Shown here piece after piece: positions 20,727 to 28,833 of a stretch of 31,224 bases of DNA. Below the pieces are notes generated by a model that ran no database searches, was not told the DNA's origin, and saw only the letters and a program-made list of their open reading frames with translations. Position numbers and translations under genes: made by a program. This DNA is from a virus: positions 1-31,224 of the IMG/VR virus record IMGVR_UViG_3300018065_000054; one strand, written 5' to 3'. Numbering within the stretch: the first letter of the stretch is position 1; each line of letters starts with the position of its first letter.

Positions 20727-21212
20727 CTATTTGTGGCCAATACCCCAAACGATTTGACCGTGCTTATAGATTGAAACCAATTCGATCCCTTTGGATCCGA
20801 TGACGGCCGCTTCCGATCCGACGCATACCCCCATGAATTGATTCTTATTCACCTGGAGTAAAACAACGTCGCCTCGCTTAGCGGAATGCAGGCTTATTTG
20901 GGGGAACTCCTTGAACATTCCGAGGGTGAACTTTTTCATGCCGCCGTTGTCCTTTATGATCTTCGCCGCATCAGAAGCATTTTTGTATTTGCCTCGCCAA
21001 GGCTTGATGACGTCCACATCGATACCTAGCGCCCCGATAACTTCCGAAGCAAAAGTCATGCAATCAAGCTGCCCGCACTTGAGCGGAGTGTTGCGTTTGC
21101 CCTCAATGATGGCATTCAATCGAGTCTCCCAGCCTTCGGAACGTTTACGAACGCCAAAGGAATTGCCTGTCTGGGATGGTCGAGATGAATTCGAATCCTT
21201 TGTCTCCGGCAT
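20727..21212 (-). CDS. NlpC/P60-like tail peptidase (DUF6950-type)
   Basis: 161 residues. LKCGQLDCMTFASEVIGALG supplies the candidate catalytic Cys in the phrase usually WG..DC. A Tyr/Ala segment (YKNASDAAKIIKDNGGM) and SAKRGDVVLLQ (usually A..GDVV) follow. This order is that of DUF6950 and related papain-like peptidases. A conserved His is not obvious, although H154/H160 near the C-terminus may serve. It would cleave peptidoglycan peptides during genome entry, as part of the tail tip. The first 68 bases overlap the previous gene in another frame. Confidence 0.7.
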   Translation of the reverse strand: MPETKDSNSSRPSQTGNSFGVRKRSEGWETRLNAIIEGKRNTPLKCGQLDCMTFASEVIGALGIDVDVIKPWRGKYKNASDAAKIIKDNGGMKKFTLGMFKEFPQISLHSAKRGDVVLLQVNKNQFMGVCVGSEAAVIGSKGIELVSIYKHGQIVWGIGHK

Positions 21213-21705
21213 AAAGCTTTTGTTGATCTTGGTCGGTGTATCTGTGTTGTATGGGCCTGAGTTGATCGATCAGTCTTGATTCCGCATTGATAATGATTGA
21301 AGCCTTTTGTCCGTCGTCGCGGATTTCTCCGGTGTCCATAAGTCCGCCAAAGAATTTGAAAGGTGTTCCAACGATCGCTCCTGAACTGTTAAGAAAAGCG
21401 ATCCAAATACTGACATTATCACCTTGAAATGCATCCTCCACAGCGTCGCTGATCAGATCTGAATCAACCCCCGAAAAAGTGATCTTCACCCCATTAGCGC
21501 TTCCGTCGGTTTGTTCGGAAAATGCTGAGAATGACACGAATTTCCCTGTCCCGGTCCAAGTCTGGCTGTTCCAAGAAATCTCACCTTGCCCTGTCCATAT
21601 TCGGACGGTTCCCGTAGGAAACGCCATCTCAGCCAAACAAGCCGGACGCACAACCTGCTGTTGCACCTCCGTTACGACATCAGCATGTAGATCTCGCTCG
21701 CTCAT
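21145..21705 (-). CDS. Tail-tip hub protein (DUF2163/BR0599-like position)
   Basis: 186 residues, beta-rich. Pattern RPACLAEMAFPTGTVRIWTG, WTGTGKFVSFSAFSEQ, KITFSGVDSDLI, KFFGGLMDTGEI, ESRLIDQLRPIQHRYTDQDQQ. The last phrase is characteristic of a phage tail family found immediately before the NlpC-type gene. It is probably the hub under the distal tail protein. The overlap with the next gene (68 bases) is longer than usual here. Confidence 0.65.
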   Translation of the reverse strand: MSERDLHADVVTEVQQQVVRPACLAEMAFPTGTVRIWTGQGEISWNSQTWTGTGKFVSFSAFSEQTDGSANGVKITFSGVDSDLISDAVEDAFQGDNVSIWIAFLNSSGAIVGTPFKFFGGLMDTGEIRDDGQKASIIINAESRLIDQLRPIQHRYTDQDQQKLYAGDKGFEFISTIPDRQFLWRS

Positions 21706-22310
21706 ATGGCCTCGATCGCGTCAAATTGAAATCCCGCGCAAAGCTGGTTTCGGTCGTATTTGAGTGACGGCATCTCGATAACTCGAAAAATCCCCTTCGG
21801 GCCGGAAATGGTTAAAGGGTCATCGTCCCCAGGGGAACTGCGGAGCCCGGGCCAAATATCAAAGGTTGCGTTTCCCCCGACGTCGCTGTTTGCATCCTGC
21901 AGAACTCGGTAAAGGTGATTCCCCAACTGGAACCAATCCCCCGCTTTAAGGATGCCGGTCTCGCTGGGATCCCATCCATCAGTCACCAAGCTTTGGCCGG
22001 TCTGGCTTGCGCCATTTACCAATGGCGTTCCTCCAGCTCCACCGCTGGGCGCGCTGTCCAGTGATGGCGTCAACCAAAAGGTTCCTTCCAATCCATTCAA
22101 AGCCATAAACCACGCCTCCCAAGTTTTGGCCTGAGCCACGCGCATGGGTGCGATTTTGATGGTCGCCTCGAGACGTTTGCCGCCCCAGTCGTAAACCTTC
22201 AAGTTCTTGGAAAATGGCGATTCGCTGGAACTCACGCTGGATTCTTTCTTCCAGGTTATTTCGCTGATTCCTCCGGAGGTCGGAAAATTCAATGGATAGG
22301 TGATTGCCAT
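21702..22310 (-). CDS. Distal-tail-like structural protein
   Basis: 202 residues. MAITYPLNFPTSGGISEITW, LEATIKIAPMRVAQAKTWEAW and GTFWLTPSLDS match a group of siphophage tail proteins placed between the tape measure and the tip; a barrel-like N-terminal domain precedes a strand-rich half (FRVIEMPSLKYDRNQLCAGF). It probably forms the ring at the end of the tail tube. The upstream frame to 22376 is not used, because the MAITYP start fits the domain and follows the preceding stop by two bases. It overlaps the next gene by four bases. Confidence 0.65.
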   Translation of the reverse strand: MAITYPLNFPTSGGISEITWKKESSVSSSESPFSKNLKVYDWGGKRLEATIKIAPMRVAQAKTWEAWFMALNGLEGTFWLTPSLDSAPSGGAGGTPLVNGASQTGQSLVTDGWDPSETGILKAGDWFQLGNHLYRVLQDANSDVGGNATFDIWPGLRSSPGDDDPLTISGPKGIFRVIEMPSLKYDRNQLCAGFQFDAIEAI

Positions 22311-22312
22311 GA

Positions 22313-22576
22313 TCAGCCAAAAAAAGAACCGAGAATTCCGCCCAAGCCTCCTGCAGCCGACAATCCGGCAATCCATCCTTTGATGCTGGTGCGGTCAGTT
22401 TTCAGGCTTTTGAGATCTGATTCCAGGACGTCAAGACGTTCATCGAGGCGCTGCACCTGCTGCAACATTCCTTCCGCGCCAAGTCCGTTCCCTTGCAGAG
22501 CCGCGAGTACGTCCTGCAAGGTTTTTTCAATGCCTTGGATTTGGATGATGAGCTTGTTGACTTCGTCCTGGCTCAT
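22313..22576 (-). CDS. Coiled-coil protein with C-terminal membrane segment (XhlA/holin-like)
   Basis: 87 residues. 1-65 is a heptad-patterned coiled coil (LIIQIQGIEKTLQDVLAAL, LDERLDVLESDLKSLKTD), then a hydrophobic, glycine-rich segment (WIAGLSAAGGLGGILGSFF). This layout resembles XhlA-type accessory proteins and some holins, which anchor in the inner membrane. Lysis genes are otherwise not seen, so it is the best holin candidate, but inside the tail genes it could be structural. It has a good SD (AGAGGA). Confidence 0.5.
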   Translation of the reverse strand: MSQDEVNKLIIQIQGIEKTLQDVLAALQGNGLGAEGMLQQVQRLDERLDVLESDLKSLKTDRTSIKGWIAGLSAAGGLGGILGSFFG

Positions 22577-22586
22577 GAGTTCCTCT

Positions 22587-23432
22587 TTACTTCGTTCCTT
22601 CCACCGCAACGGTGACACCCGCGAAAAAGGCCGGCGTGCTGGTTCCTGTGATGGTGACGTGAGGGCGCACGTATTCCTTTAGAGCCTCCACGCTGAGAGT
22701 CAGCGATTGAAACGCAGCGGCCGCGTCGGTCACCTGAGTGAACGCGCCTCCGGAGACGTCCGTGAACGCGATTTCCTCGGTGTAGAATTCCCGAGAATCG
22801 TCGGCGTCCAGAGACCACGAAGTATTGTCATGACTGGCTGAGTTGCCGCCGCTGGAAAGTCCGCTATTGGTGCGCCACATGACATTGGCATCCGCGTCGG
22901 CGGTGTAATCACCTTCCAAAACGAGCCAATAAACCGTGGCATCGGAAAGGTCGACAGGGGTGGCGAATGTGAAGGTCACCCAAGTGTATGAAGTCGTCAC
23001 CTCCGAATCGATGTCGACGGTGTTTGACGTGGCGAGGGCGGTGCCGGCCGGACCGCTGGAATCTGCTTCGATTTTCGCGGTGAGCTTCTTACCCGCCGCG
23101 ATGCCGCTTGCCTTCTTGAGCGCGAGAGTCACCTTTTTGATGGAGGCGGCTCCGGACTTCGTGAAACTGGCGGCAAGCTTCACATTCGTGGTAGCCCCTT
23201 CGCGCAGTTCGGCGTCAACCGCTCCCGCCACAAGATAGGATTCCCCTCGAGCGATGTCGCCCTCTTGGAGTTTCACATCCAATGTCGGGGAGGAACCGGC
23301 TTCATTGATGGCTTGCAAGGTGAATTGCGATTCTCGGCCGTGGTACAGGGCGATTTGGAGATCTGCCTGGCCTCCTTCATTGGAGTCGAGGTATTTCAGG
23401 GCCGGGAGCAAGTTCAAGACGGTTGGCTTCAT
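22587..23432 (-). CDS. Minor structural protein with inserted beta-sandwich domain
   Basis: 281 residues. An N-terminal part (VLNLLPALKYLDSNEGGQA, SQFTLQAINEAG) and a C-terminal part (FQSLTLSVEALKEYVRPHVT, AGVTVAVEG) together resemble a phage structural domain. They are separated by residues 85-205 (KVTLALKKASGIAAGKKLTA, SYTWVTFTFATPVDLSDATVYWLVL cut here as separate phrases) that follow the pattern of a choice-of-anchor R type jelly-roll. The insertion may bind sugars or decorate the tail surface. It has a good SD (AAAGGA) and follows the tape measure. Confidence 0.6.
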   Translation of the reverse strand: MKPTVLNLLPALKYLDSNEGGQADLQIALYHGRESQFTLQAINEAGSSPTLDVKLQEGDIARGESYLVAGAVDAELREGATTNVKLAASFTKSGAASIKKVTLALKKASGIAAGKKLTAKIEADSSGPAGTALATSNTVDIDSEVTTSYTWVTFTFATPVDLSDATVYWLVLEGDYTADADANVMWRTNSGLSSGGNSASHDNTSWSLDADDSREFYTEEIAFTDVSGGAFTQVTDAAAAFQSLTLSVEALKEYVRPHVTITGTSTPAFFAGVTVAVEGTK

Positions 23433-23454
23433 GTGTGATGGTCCTTTCTATGAT

Positions 23455-26037
23455 TTACGATTGGAAAACTTGAGTGACGGTTCCGCCCCGCTGAACGAGG
23501 TCGATGAAATTGGTGATGAGTTCCTTGCCATGCTCGTTGAGCATTTCGGCGACCTGCGGCGCCTGGACTCCGGATTCAATGTTGTTGGTCTGGTGAAGGT
23601 GAACTTGGGTCAGCTTTTGTTCGCTCACCGCCTTTTCAATGACCTTGGTTTGGCGCGCGCTGGAAGATGCCGGCATCTGGACGGCCGGAGATTCCATCTT
23701 TGCCATGAACCGTTTGGATTGATCATGCGAGAAGATCGTCCCCTTGAAGTCTGGGACCATAATTTCTGGTCCTTTTTCACCAACAATGATCGGCTCACCA
23801 ACATTTGGCCGGCCTCCGGAGGCAAATCCAGGCAGAATGCTCTTGATGGCTTTGAAAATCCCGCCAAGCAGTCCGCCGCCGCCCCCCATACCGAGTCCGT
23901 CGCCAATCAACATCTTTCGAAGCTGAATCTTGGCGAGATCCTTGATGATGGAATCAACCAACCCCTTGAAACTGAATTTGCCATTCTCGACCAAATCATC
24001 GATCGAGCTTTCGATGTTCCTGTTCACGGCATACCATTGCTCCTGGACGGTCTGGATCTGGGAATTGATCTTGTCGATTTCCTTTTGATAATCCTCGCCG
24101 ATGTTCTCGAGCGATTTTCGAAATTCCTCCTGATCGATCGCTCCGGATTTGAGTTGCTCCCGCAGCTTGGCAACGGTTGCCGTGTATCGATCCGTGGCAA
24201 TAGTGATACTTCGAACCGGCTTTTCAGTGAGATCAAATTCCCGGGCGGTGTTCGCGATCGCCCGGTTAAAAGTGTCCTGAGTGATAACTCCGGATTCGTT
24301 GAGGCGGATCAGACGGTCAATTTCCGTCTGATACATTTCGGCGTTGGTGCGAGTGGCATTGAACACTTGCTGCGCCTCGCCAACCATTGCTTTCATGCGG
24401 TCAACGCCAGCGGTGAACTCATCCAATCCGATAACGTTTTCTTTGAGCTGGATCGAAAGGACTTCGAATTGCCGGCGAAAAGCGCTCAAGGCCTGAGTCG
24501 GCGCGTCCTGGATGTCTTTGATGGACTCGTCCAATGAATACTGAAGAGGAATTTCGATCGGGGGGATTTCAAGCGACCTGTCTTTGATCCGTTTCTCAAG
24601 GTCGGTGATTGCGGAATCCACATCCCCTTGAAGCCCTTGAATGCTCTCAATCAACTTCAATCCCGGGAAGCCTTTTTCGGACAGATTTTCAAGCTTGGCG
24701 GTCACCTCTTTGAACATCTCCCCGAAAGTGTCGCGCACCATGGCGATCGATCCCTCGGTTTGATCGCTCATAGCCCTGGACCAAGCCTCATCGATCTTCG
24801 CTGCCGCTCCTTCCACATCCCCCACAAGTCCGGAAATCTCGCGTTGAGCAGCAGCTCGCGAGTCCTGCAAGCGTCCGCTGAATTCATCAGCCGAAGCATT
24901 GAATGCGGTGAACATTCCACTGACCCCCTGCAAGCCCGGGACAACTGACAGCGCTTTGCCAAGGCTTGCAAACGTTTCTTGGAACTGACGCAGACGGGTA
25001 GTTGCCTCCTGAACGAAATCGATCAGGTAAACCTTGGCTCCATTGAAGGCTACCCTTGCAAATGTGTCGAAATTTTCAAAAGCAACCTTCGCGACTCCTT
25101 GGAACCCATTCAAAAGCTTGCGGGCTCCTTCGATGACGCTCGCGAAAGTGAATCCCACCGCAGAAATCGCCGCCCCCACCGCGTTTGCTCCAATCTGGAT
25201 GGCATGAAATGCGTTTTGAATGCCCGCCCCAATCCCAGCGATGAAATTCATTGAACTCTTGACAGCTTCACCCACCAAATCTCCGGACTTGGCCATATCC
25301 AGGAGCCGATTTGAGGCGAGTTCAATCAGCGGGGCCAATTCTACAGCCAACCGATTGGAGATCCCCTTGAATGCCTGACCAAGCTTGGTCATCGCATCGT
25401 TTGCCCGCTCCACTTTGATCGCATCGATGCGGGAGATGGACACGCCCAGTTGATCGAGTTCTTTTCGGGACGCTTCCAGTCCTTCACGCCCCATTTCAAG
25501 GGTATTGAGCAAACGCACCCCCTCTGAATCGAACAGCTTTTGAGTCAACCGGACGCGATCGGAGGCGTTCTCCACTTCCTTCATTGCATCCGCGATGGCC
25601 AGAAACTGCTCTTCGGTTCCCAGTGTGTTCAGTCGACTCGCTTCCAGACCAAGCTCGCGGATCGCATTGCGTGCCTCCCCTGTCCCTTGTGCCGCCTCCG
25701 CTATGCGGCGCGTCATCCGCTGGAGCCCCATATCCAACACTTCAGCCGAGGATCCACTCAGATCGGCGGCATGACGAAAGGCCTGCAAACTTTCTGTGGC
25801 AATCCCGAGCCGATCGGATGTCTTGGCCAGGTTATCAACTGCAGTGAGTCCTTTCTGGGTGGCGGCAACGATTGAGGCCGAGGCGACAGCAAGTGAAGCC
25901 GTCATGAGTCGGGAAATATCCTTCCCAGCCTGCTTGAGCTGCTTACCGGTCCTCCCCATGGCCTTGTCGATGTCCTTTTTCAGGTTCGTCGACGCGGCCC
26001 GAAGGTCCATGAAAACTGTGCCGATGTTGACTGCCAT
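23455..26037 (-). CDS. Tape measure protein
   Basis: 860 residues, the longest gene here. The start (IGTVFMDLRAASTNLKKDI) and long helical arrays with ALxxRLG-like repeats (TSDRLGIATESLQAF, DAIKVERANDAMTKLGQAF) are typical. Residues about 260-320 are hydrophobic (FIAGIGAGIQNAFHAIQIGA), as expected for the part that enters the host membrane. A glycine-rich stretch near 700-715 and the phrase FASGGRPNVGEPIIVGEKGPE are common near the C-terminal end of tape measures. It sets tail length, scaffolds the tube and helps DNA ejection. No lytic domain is recognised. Confidence 0.93.
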   Translation of the reverse strand: MAVNIGTVFMDLRAASTNLKKDIDKAMGRTGKQLKQAGKDISRLMTASLAVASASIVAATQKGLTAVDNLAKTSDRLGIATESLQAFRHAADLSGSSAEVLDMGLQRMTRRIAEAAQGTGEARNAIRELGLEASRLNTLGTEEQFLAIADAMKEVENASDRVRLTQKLFDSEGVRLLNTLEMGREGLEASRKELDQLGVSISRIDAIKVERANDAMTKLGQAFKGISNRLAVELAPLIELASNRLLDMAKSGDLVGEAVKSSMNFIAGIGAGIQNAFHAIQIGANAVGAAISAVGFTFASVIEGARKLLNGFQGVAKVAFENFDTFARVAFNGAKVYLIDFVQEATTRLRQFQETFASLGKALSVVPGLQGVSGMFTAFNASADEFSGRLQDSRAAAQREISGLVGDVEGAAAKIDEAWSRAMSDQTEGSIAMVRDTFGEMFKEVTAKLENLSEKGFPGLKLIESIQGLQGDVDSAITDLEKRIKDRSLEIPPIEIPLQYSLDESIKDIQDAPTQALSAFRRQFEVLSIQLKENVIGLDEFTAGVDRMKAMVGEAQQVFNATRTNAEMYQTEIDRLIRLNESGVITQDTFNRAIANTAREFDLTEKPVRSITIATDRYTATVAKLREQLKSGAIDQEEFRKSLENIGEDYQKEIDKINSQIQTVQEQWYAVNRNIESSIDDLVENGKFSFKGLVDSIIKDLAKIQLRKMLIGDGLGMGGGGGLLGGIFKAIKSILPGFASGGRPNVGEPIIVGEKGPEIMVPDFKGTIFSHDQSKRFMAKMESPAVQMPASSSARQTKVIEKAVSEQKLTQVHLHQTNNIESGVQAPQVAEMLNEHGKELITNFIDLVQRGGTVTQVFQS

Positions 26038-26038
26038 A

Positions 26039-26350
26039 CTACGAATTTATGATGGACGCCCACATGAGCAGCTTGGCTCGTATGACATCGTCCGGTTCAA
26101 TGGTCGCTTCTGTTCTGGTTCCATATTCGGGCATGAGGTCTGATTCCTTCAATTTGCCTCCATGGCACCGATAGACTGCGGCGGCTATCAGGGCTGTTCG
26201 TGCATCGTTGAGCTTTTGCTCAGCTATCCAAGACTTTCTGTAGTCCTGGGCGATGACTTCCAATTCGGCCGGCGTGAGAGTGTCGAAGGCCTCCCAAGGG
26301 ACTCCAAACTCTCGCGCCGCCCGCGCTTGTAAGACGATGAAGTCTCTCAC
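26039..26350 (-). CDS. Tail assembly chaperone, second frame
   Basis: 103 residues from a GTG at 26350. The sequence RAAREFGVPWEAFDTLTP and ELEVIAQDYRKSWI is of the lambda gpT/GT kind. It begins in a GTGA overlap with the first chaperone and ends one base before the tape measure. Many siphophages fuse the two by -1 slippage; here no slippery heptamer is visible and the overlap suggests coupled initiation instead. It probably helps coat the tape measure with tail subunits. Confidence 0.6.
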   Translation of the reverse strand: MRDFIVLQARAAREFGVPWEAFDTLTPAELEVIAQDYRKSWIAEQKLNDARTALIAAAVYRCHGGKLKESDLMPEYGTRTEATIEPDDVIRAKLLMWASIINS

Positions 26351-26616
26351 TCATCCGCGTCAGGTGATGCGGCCGACTCCTTCAAAGCCTTGACGACCTG
26401 CGGAATCGTCACGTATTGCGAGAGCTCCTTGGCCTTTTCGTCATCGATCCCAGGAGCCGCCCAGCGAATCCCGGCTTGCGCGATCCGCTGCAGGTTTTGC
26501 GGCTTGATTTCCGCCTCCTTCGCCTCCCCGTCTTCACCCATGAGATCGATGCCGAGGACATTCTTGATTTCCTTGAGCGCCCCAAAGGTGAAGAGCATGT
26601 TGATTGGGTCATTCAT
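26347..26616 (-). CDS. Tail assembly chaperone, first frame
   Basis: 89 residues. NDPINMLFTFGALKEIKNVLGID is the pattern of tail assembly chaperones (L.FdfnALceiE). The end is acidic (ESAASPDADE). It lies between the major tail protein and the second chaperone, as in lambda. It would prevent premature polymerisation of the tail tube. Confidence 0.7.
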   Translation of the reverse strand: MNDPINMLFTFGALKEIKNVLGIDLMGEDGEAKEAEIKPQNLQRIAQAGIRWAAPGIDDEKAKELSQYVTIPQVVKALKESAASPDADE

Positions 26617-26619
26617 GGA

Positions 26620-27084
26620 TTAAGCGTCGGGGTCATTGGTGTTATCGGGGGCGATTGTAATTCCCCCAGAGATCTCGAAGACAAGTTCGGCGGTCATCAT
26701 TCCTTCGGTAGGAAATTCATCAATTTTGAAGTTTTTGATGAATCCGGTGAAGAGGAATGACATCTTCTTGGTGCCATCCGCTTTGGATTTCACCGTCACA
26801 ATCCAAGTCGGGATCGCGGTGTTTGGCGTGCTGGCGGCGGTGTCCGTCACGTAAAGCATAATGTGATTAGTGTCCTGCGGATCAAAGGCGATTCGAACTG
26901 TCAGGTCTCCAGAATCCCAGATCCCGGCAAGCTTGGTTTTGACGGTGTCATCGTGCGTTGAGCTGTCGATCACCGCTCGACTGATGTCGATTCCCCCCAC
27001 GGAAATGACGCTGGCGATCTCGTTGGCAGCGGCAATGGTGGTTTTGTAGAGCTTAGCTCCAAATGTTGCGATTTTTTCTGGCAT
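26620..27084 (-). CDS. Major tail protein
   Basis: 154 residues. Strand-rich with IASVISVGGIDISRAVIDSS, a phrase common to siphophage tube proteins, and a C-terminal strand-rich end (GMMTAELVFEISGGI). Size and order (after the terminator, before the chaperones) are canonical. It forms the hexameric rings of the tail tube. Confidence 0.85.
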   Translation of the reverse strand: MPEKIATFGAKLYKTTIAAANEIASVISVGGIDISRAVIDSSTHDDTVKTKLAGIWDSGDLTVRIAFDPQDTNHIMLYVTDTAASTPNTAIPTWIVTVKSKADGTKKMSFLFTGFIKNFKIDEFPTEGMMTAELVFEISGGITIAPDNTNDPDA

Positions 27085-27094
27085 GATAGGTTCC

Positions 27095-27511
27095 TCAGTT
27101 GTTCGTTAATAGTGCTGTGAAATCGATGATCTCTTCGTTGGATTTCAGTTGTTCATTGTAAAAGTGGGTTCCGCCACTGCGGGCTATGTGACCAAAAGTC
27201 GTGTCTCCGGTGACTCCCGAATACCCTGAGAGCGCCGTGATGACCAGATCACGAAGCGCAATGCCCTGAACTCGCCCTCGAGTGTGGATGTGGATGGAGA
27301 ACTCAAGATCCTCCGCATTCTGATTGCCGTCGTGGGTTCGATACTCGCGATCGTCGTCCCCCTCGTTATCGAGCACGATATAAGGAAAGACCGGATCGTC
27401 CTTTACCTCGCCGTGAAGGAAAACTTTGCTTCCGACATTGCCTTCGCTTGTCACCGCGTTAACGACGAGCGTTCGAATGTCTTTGACGGCATTGGTCAGG
27501 CTCGAAGGCAT
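27095..27511 (-). CDS. Tail terminator / completion protein (DUF3168-type)
   Basis: 138 residues. VFLHGEVKDDPVFPYIVLDN with FSIHIHTRGRVQGIALRDLV and IIDFTALL matches the DUF3168 / gpU-like completion fold: P.pYi, then strands that end with F.v. It caps the tail tube and joins to the neck. Start/stop overlap of one base with the previous gene. Confidence 0.75.
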   Translation of the reverse strand: MPSSLTNAVKDIRTLVVNAVTSEGNVGSKVFLHGEVKDDPVFPYIVLDNEGDDDREYRTHDGNQNAEDLEFSIHIHTRGRVQGIALRDLVITALSGYSGVTGDTTFGHIARSGGTHFYNEQLKSNEEIIDFTALLTNN

Positions 27512-27981
27512 CAGATGACTCCTTTCTTTTTGAGCCGGTTCGCCGAAGTCTGAACGGCTCCCTTGATTTCCTTGGCGTAGATGGTGATCGCTTCGTCCTT
27601 GGTCGCCTCGAAGGCGGTTTCAAGGAAGTGCGATCCGGAGACCGCTTTACCGCTTGTGTGGGTAAACCCAAATTCCTTCAAGTGGGCAATATTGGCGGGA
27701 ATGTGAGTTTTGCCATCCACTTCGGCAGTCACTCGGCGATCGGGCCCAATAAATACCGCGACGCTTCCGTTCCGGTTGGTCTTCACCTTTCTCCGAAGCG
27801 ATTTCCGAAGCGTGCCGGTCCGCTCATCCTTTCGGGCTTCCTGTTTGGCAGCTTTGAGCATGGGCTTGGAAGCCTTCGTTAAAGCGATCCTCATGCCGCC
27901 GCGCTCAATCTTGCCGGCAATGGCGTTGAGATTGTTCGCGACCTGGCCAAATCCCTTGAATGTCGTCTCGATCTTAGGCAT
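27511..27981 (-). CDS. HK97 gp10-like neck protein
   Basis: 156 residues. A long N-terminal helix (NNLNAIAGKIERGGMRIALT) with AAKQEARKDERTGTLRKSL is the hallmark of HK97 gp10 (K..A...P..TG.LrkSi). HLKEFGFTHTSGKAVSGSHFL matches the E.Gt.....p..fl end. It connects head closure and tail terminator, probably as a ring. Its start overlaps the head closure gene by 8 bases. Confidence 0.88.
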   Translation of the reverse strand: MPKIETTFKGFGQVANNLNAIAGKIERGGMRIALTKASKPMLKAAKQEARKDERTGTLRKSLRRKVKTNRNGSVAVFIGPDRRVTAEVDGKTHIPANIAHLKEFGFTHTSGKAVSGSHFLETAFEATKDEAITIYAKEIKGAVQTSANRLKKKGVI

Positions 27982-28312
27982 CGGAGCTCCTTCTTTTGGT
28001 CAAAAGTTCGATCTTCTCCGGTCGTCCTCCCGGGATGGGTAGAACGGCTAGGATGTCGTATTCAGTGGAGCCCTCGACGACCTTGTCCTTGGGCGCAATC
28101 CCGCTCGTATTGGAGTTGAACCAAATGGTGAATTTTGTTTCGGTCTCCGATGCGATTTGCTGGGCTTGCTCGTATTCTTGGCCGCGCAGGTGCTTCTTTG
28201 CCGCCCATTCGGTGGCGACCGTGGACCATGATTCATCCTGCGCACCCATGGCATTTGGTGTGCGCGAAGGAGTCTGAATCACGATTTTGGTGTCCAGGTC
28301 GCCGGGGTTCAT
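27974..28312 (-). CDS. Head closure (head-tail joining) protein
   Basis: 112 residues. GDLDTKIVIQTPSRTPNAMG, then WSTVATEWAAKKHLRGQEY and TKFTIWFNSNTSGIAPKDKV, is the SPP1 gp16/Phage_H_T_join pattern (G.l..ri.i......d..G.....W......wA.i..l.g.E). It plugs the connector after packaging and docks the tail. ATGA overlap with the lipoprotein gene upstream. Confidence 0.9.
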   Translation of the reverse strand: MNPGDLDTKIVIQTPSRTPNAMGAQDESWSTVATEWAAKKHLRGQEYEQAQQIASETETKFTIWFNSNTSGIAPKDKVVEGSTEYDILAVLPIPGGRPEKIELLTKRRSSDA

Positions 28313-28833
28313 TTCAAAAAGTTGTTGATGATGGTGTTAATCATGTCCCAAGTGCCGTCAGCCCTTTGCTGCGACTTGAGGTCGGACTTGATTTCGTCAT
28401 CCGAATTCTTACCGTTTGGCGTTTTCTTCAGAGCGCGTCTAAACTGATCCGCAGCCCTAACGCCAGAGATCGCCGCCTTCTTCCATTTGCGGTTTCGAAT
28501 GCTTGTGTAAAGCAGGCCAAGCCCAACGATGCCCTCGCCCACAAGGCGCGCCCCAGGGAACGGCAACAGGCTTGATCCAGTCCGGACAATCTCGGCCGCT
28601 TCCGGTTTCAATTCGTGCTTGTAAACCACAGGCGGAAGGTTGGTCCGAATCATTTCATTCGGGTTGACTGGATTGGGGATCAAAACGTCACCGGTTCCGT
28701 CATTGACCGGTTCAGCGTTCTTGTGCTGCTCTGCAAGCTCGGGGTTGTCGGGCGTCTTGTCCGTGATCCATCCGTCAACGGTGGAGCAACCGATCAAAGT
28801 CGGGATGATTAAAATGAAGATGAAATTTTTCAT
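28309..28833 (-). CDS. Lipoprotein encoded among the neck genes
   Basis: 174 residues. A type II signal peptide: MKNFIFILIIPTLIG with lipobox LIGC, Cys at 16. The soluble part is polar. A second hydrophobic stretch (LVGEGIVGLGLLYTSI, about 110-126) is followed by RNRKWKK. By family, phage-encoded lipoproteins may block superinfection at the cell surface or serve lysis as spanins. The position between two neck genes, with ATGA overlaps on both sides, means expression with the late genes, which favours a lysis or assembly role over a lysogenic one. I do not recognise the family. Confidence 0.75.
   Translation of the reverse strand: MKNFIFILIIPTLIGCSTVDGWITDKTPDNPELAEQHKNAEPVNDGTGDVLIPNPVNPNEMIRTNLPPVVYKHELKPEAAEIVRTGSSLLPFPGARLVGEGIVGLGLLYTSIRNRKWKKAAISGVRAADQFRRALKKTPNGKNSDDEIKSDLKSQQRADGTWDMINTIINNFLK

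Noticed and set aside
23254-24537. 427-codon plus-strand frame
   Set aside because: Antisense to the tape measure and the beta-sandwich protein; no start signal and no recognisable domain.
26347-26616. Programmed -1 frameshift joining the two tail chaperones
   Set aside because: No slippery heptamer is seen near the overlap; the GTGA junction indicates coupled re-initiation.
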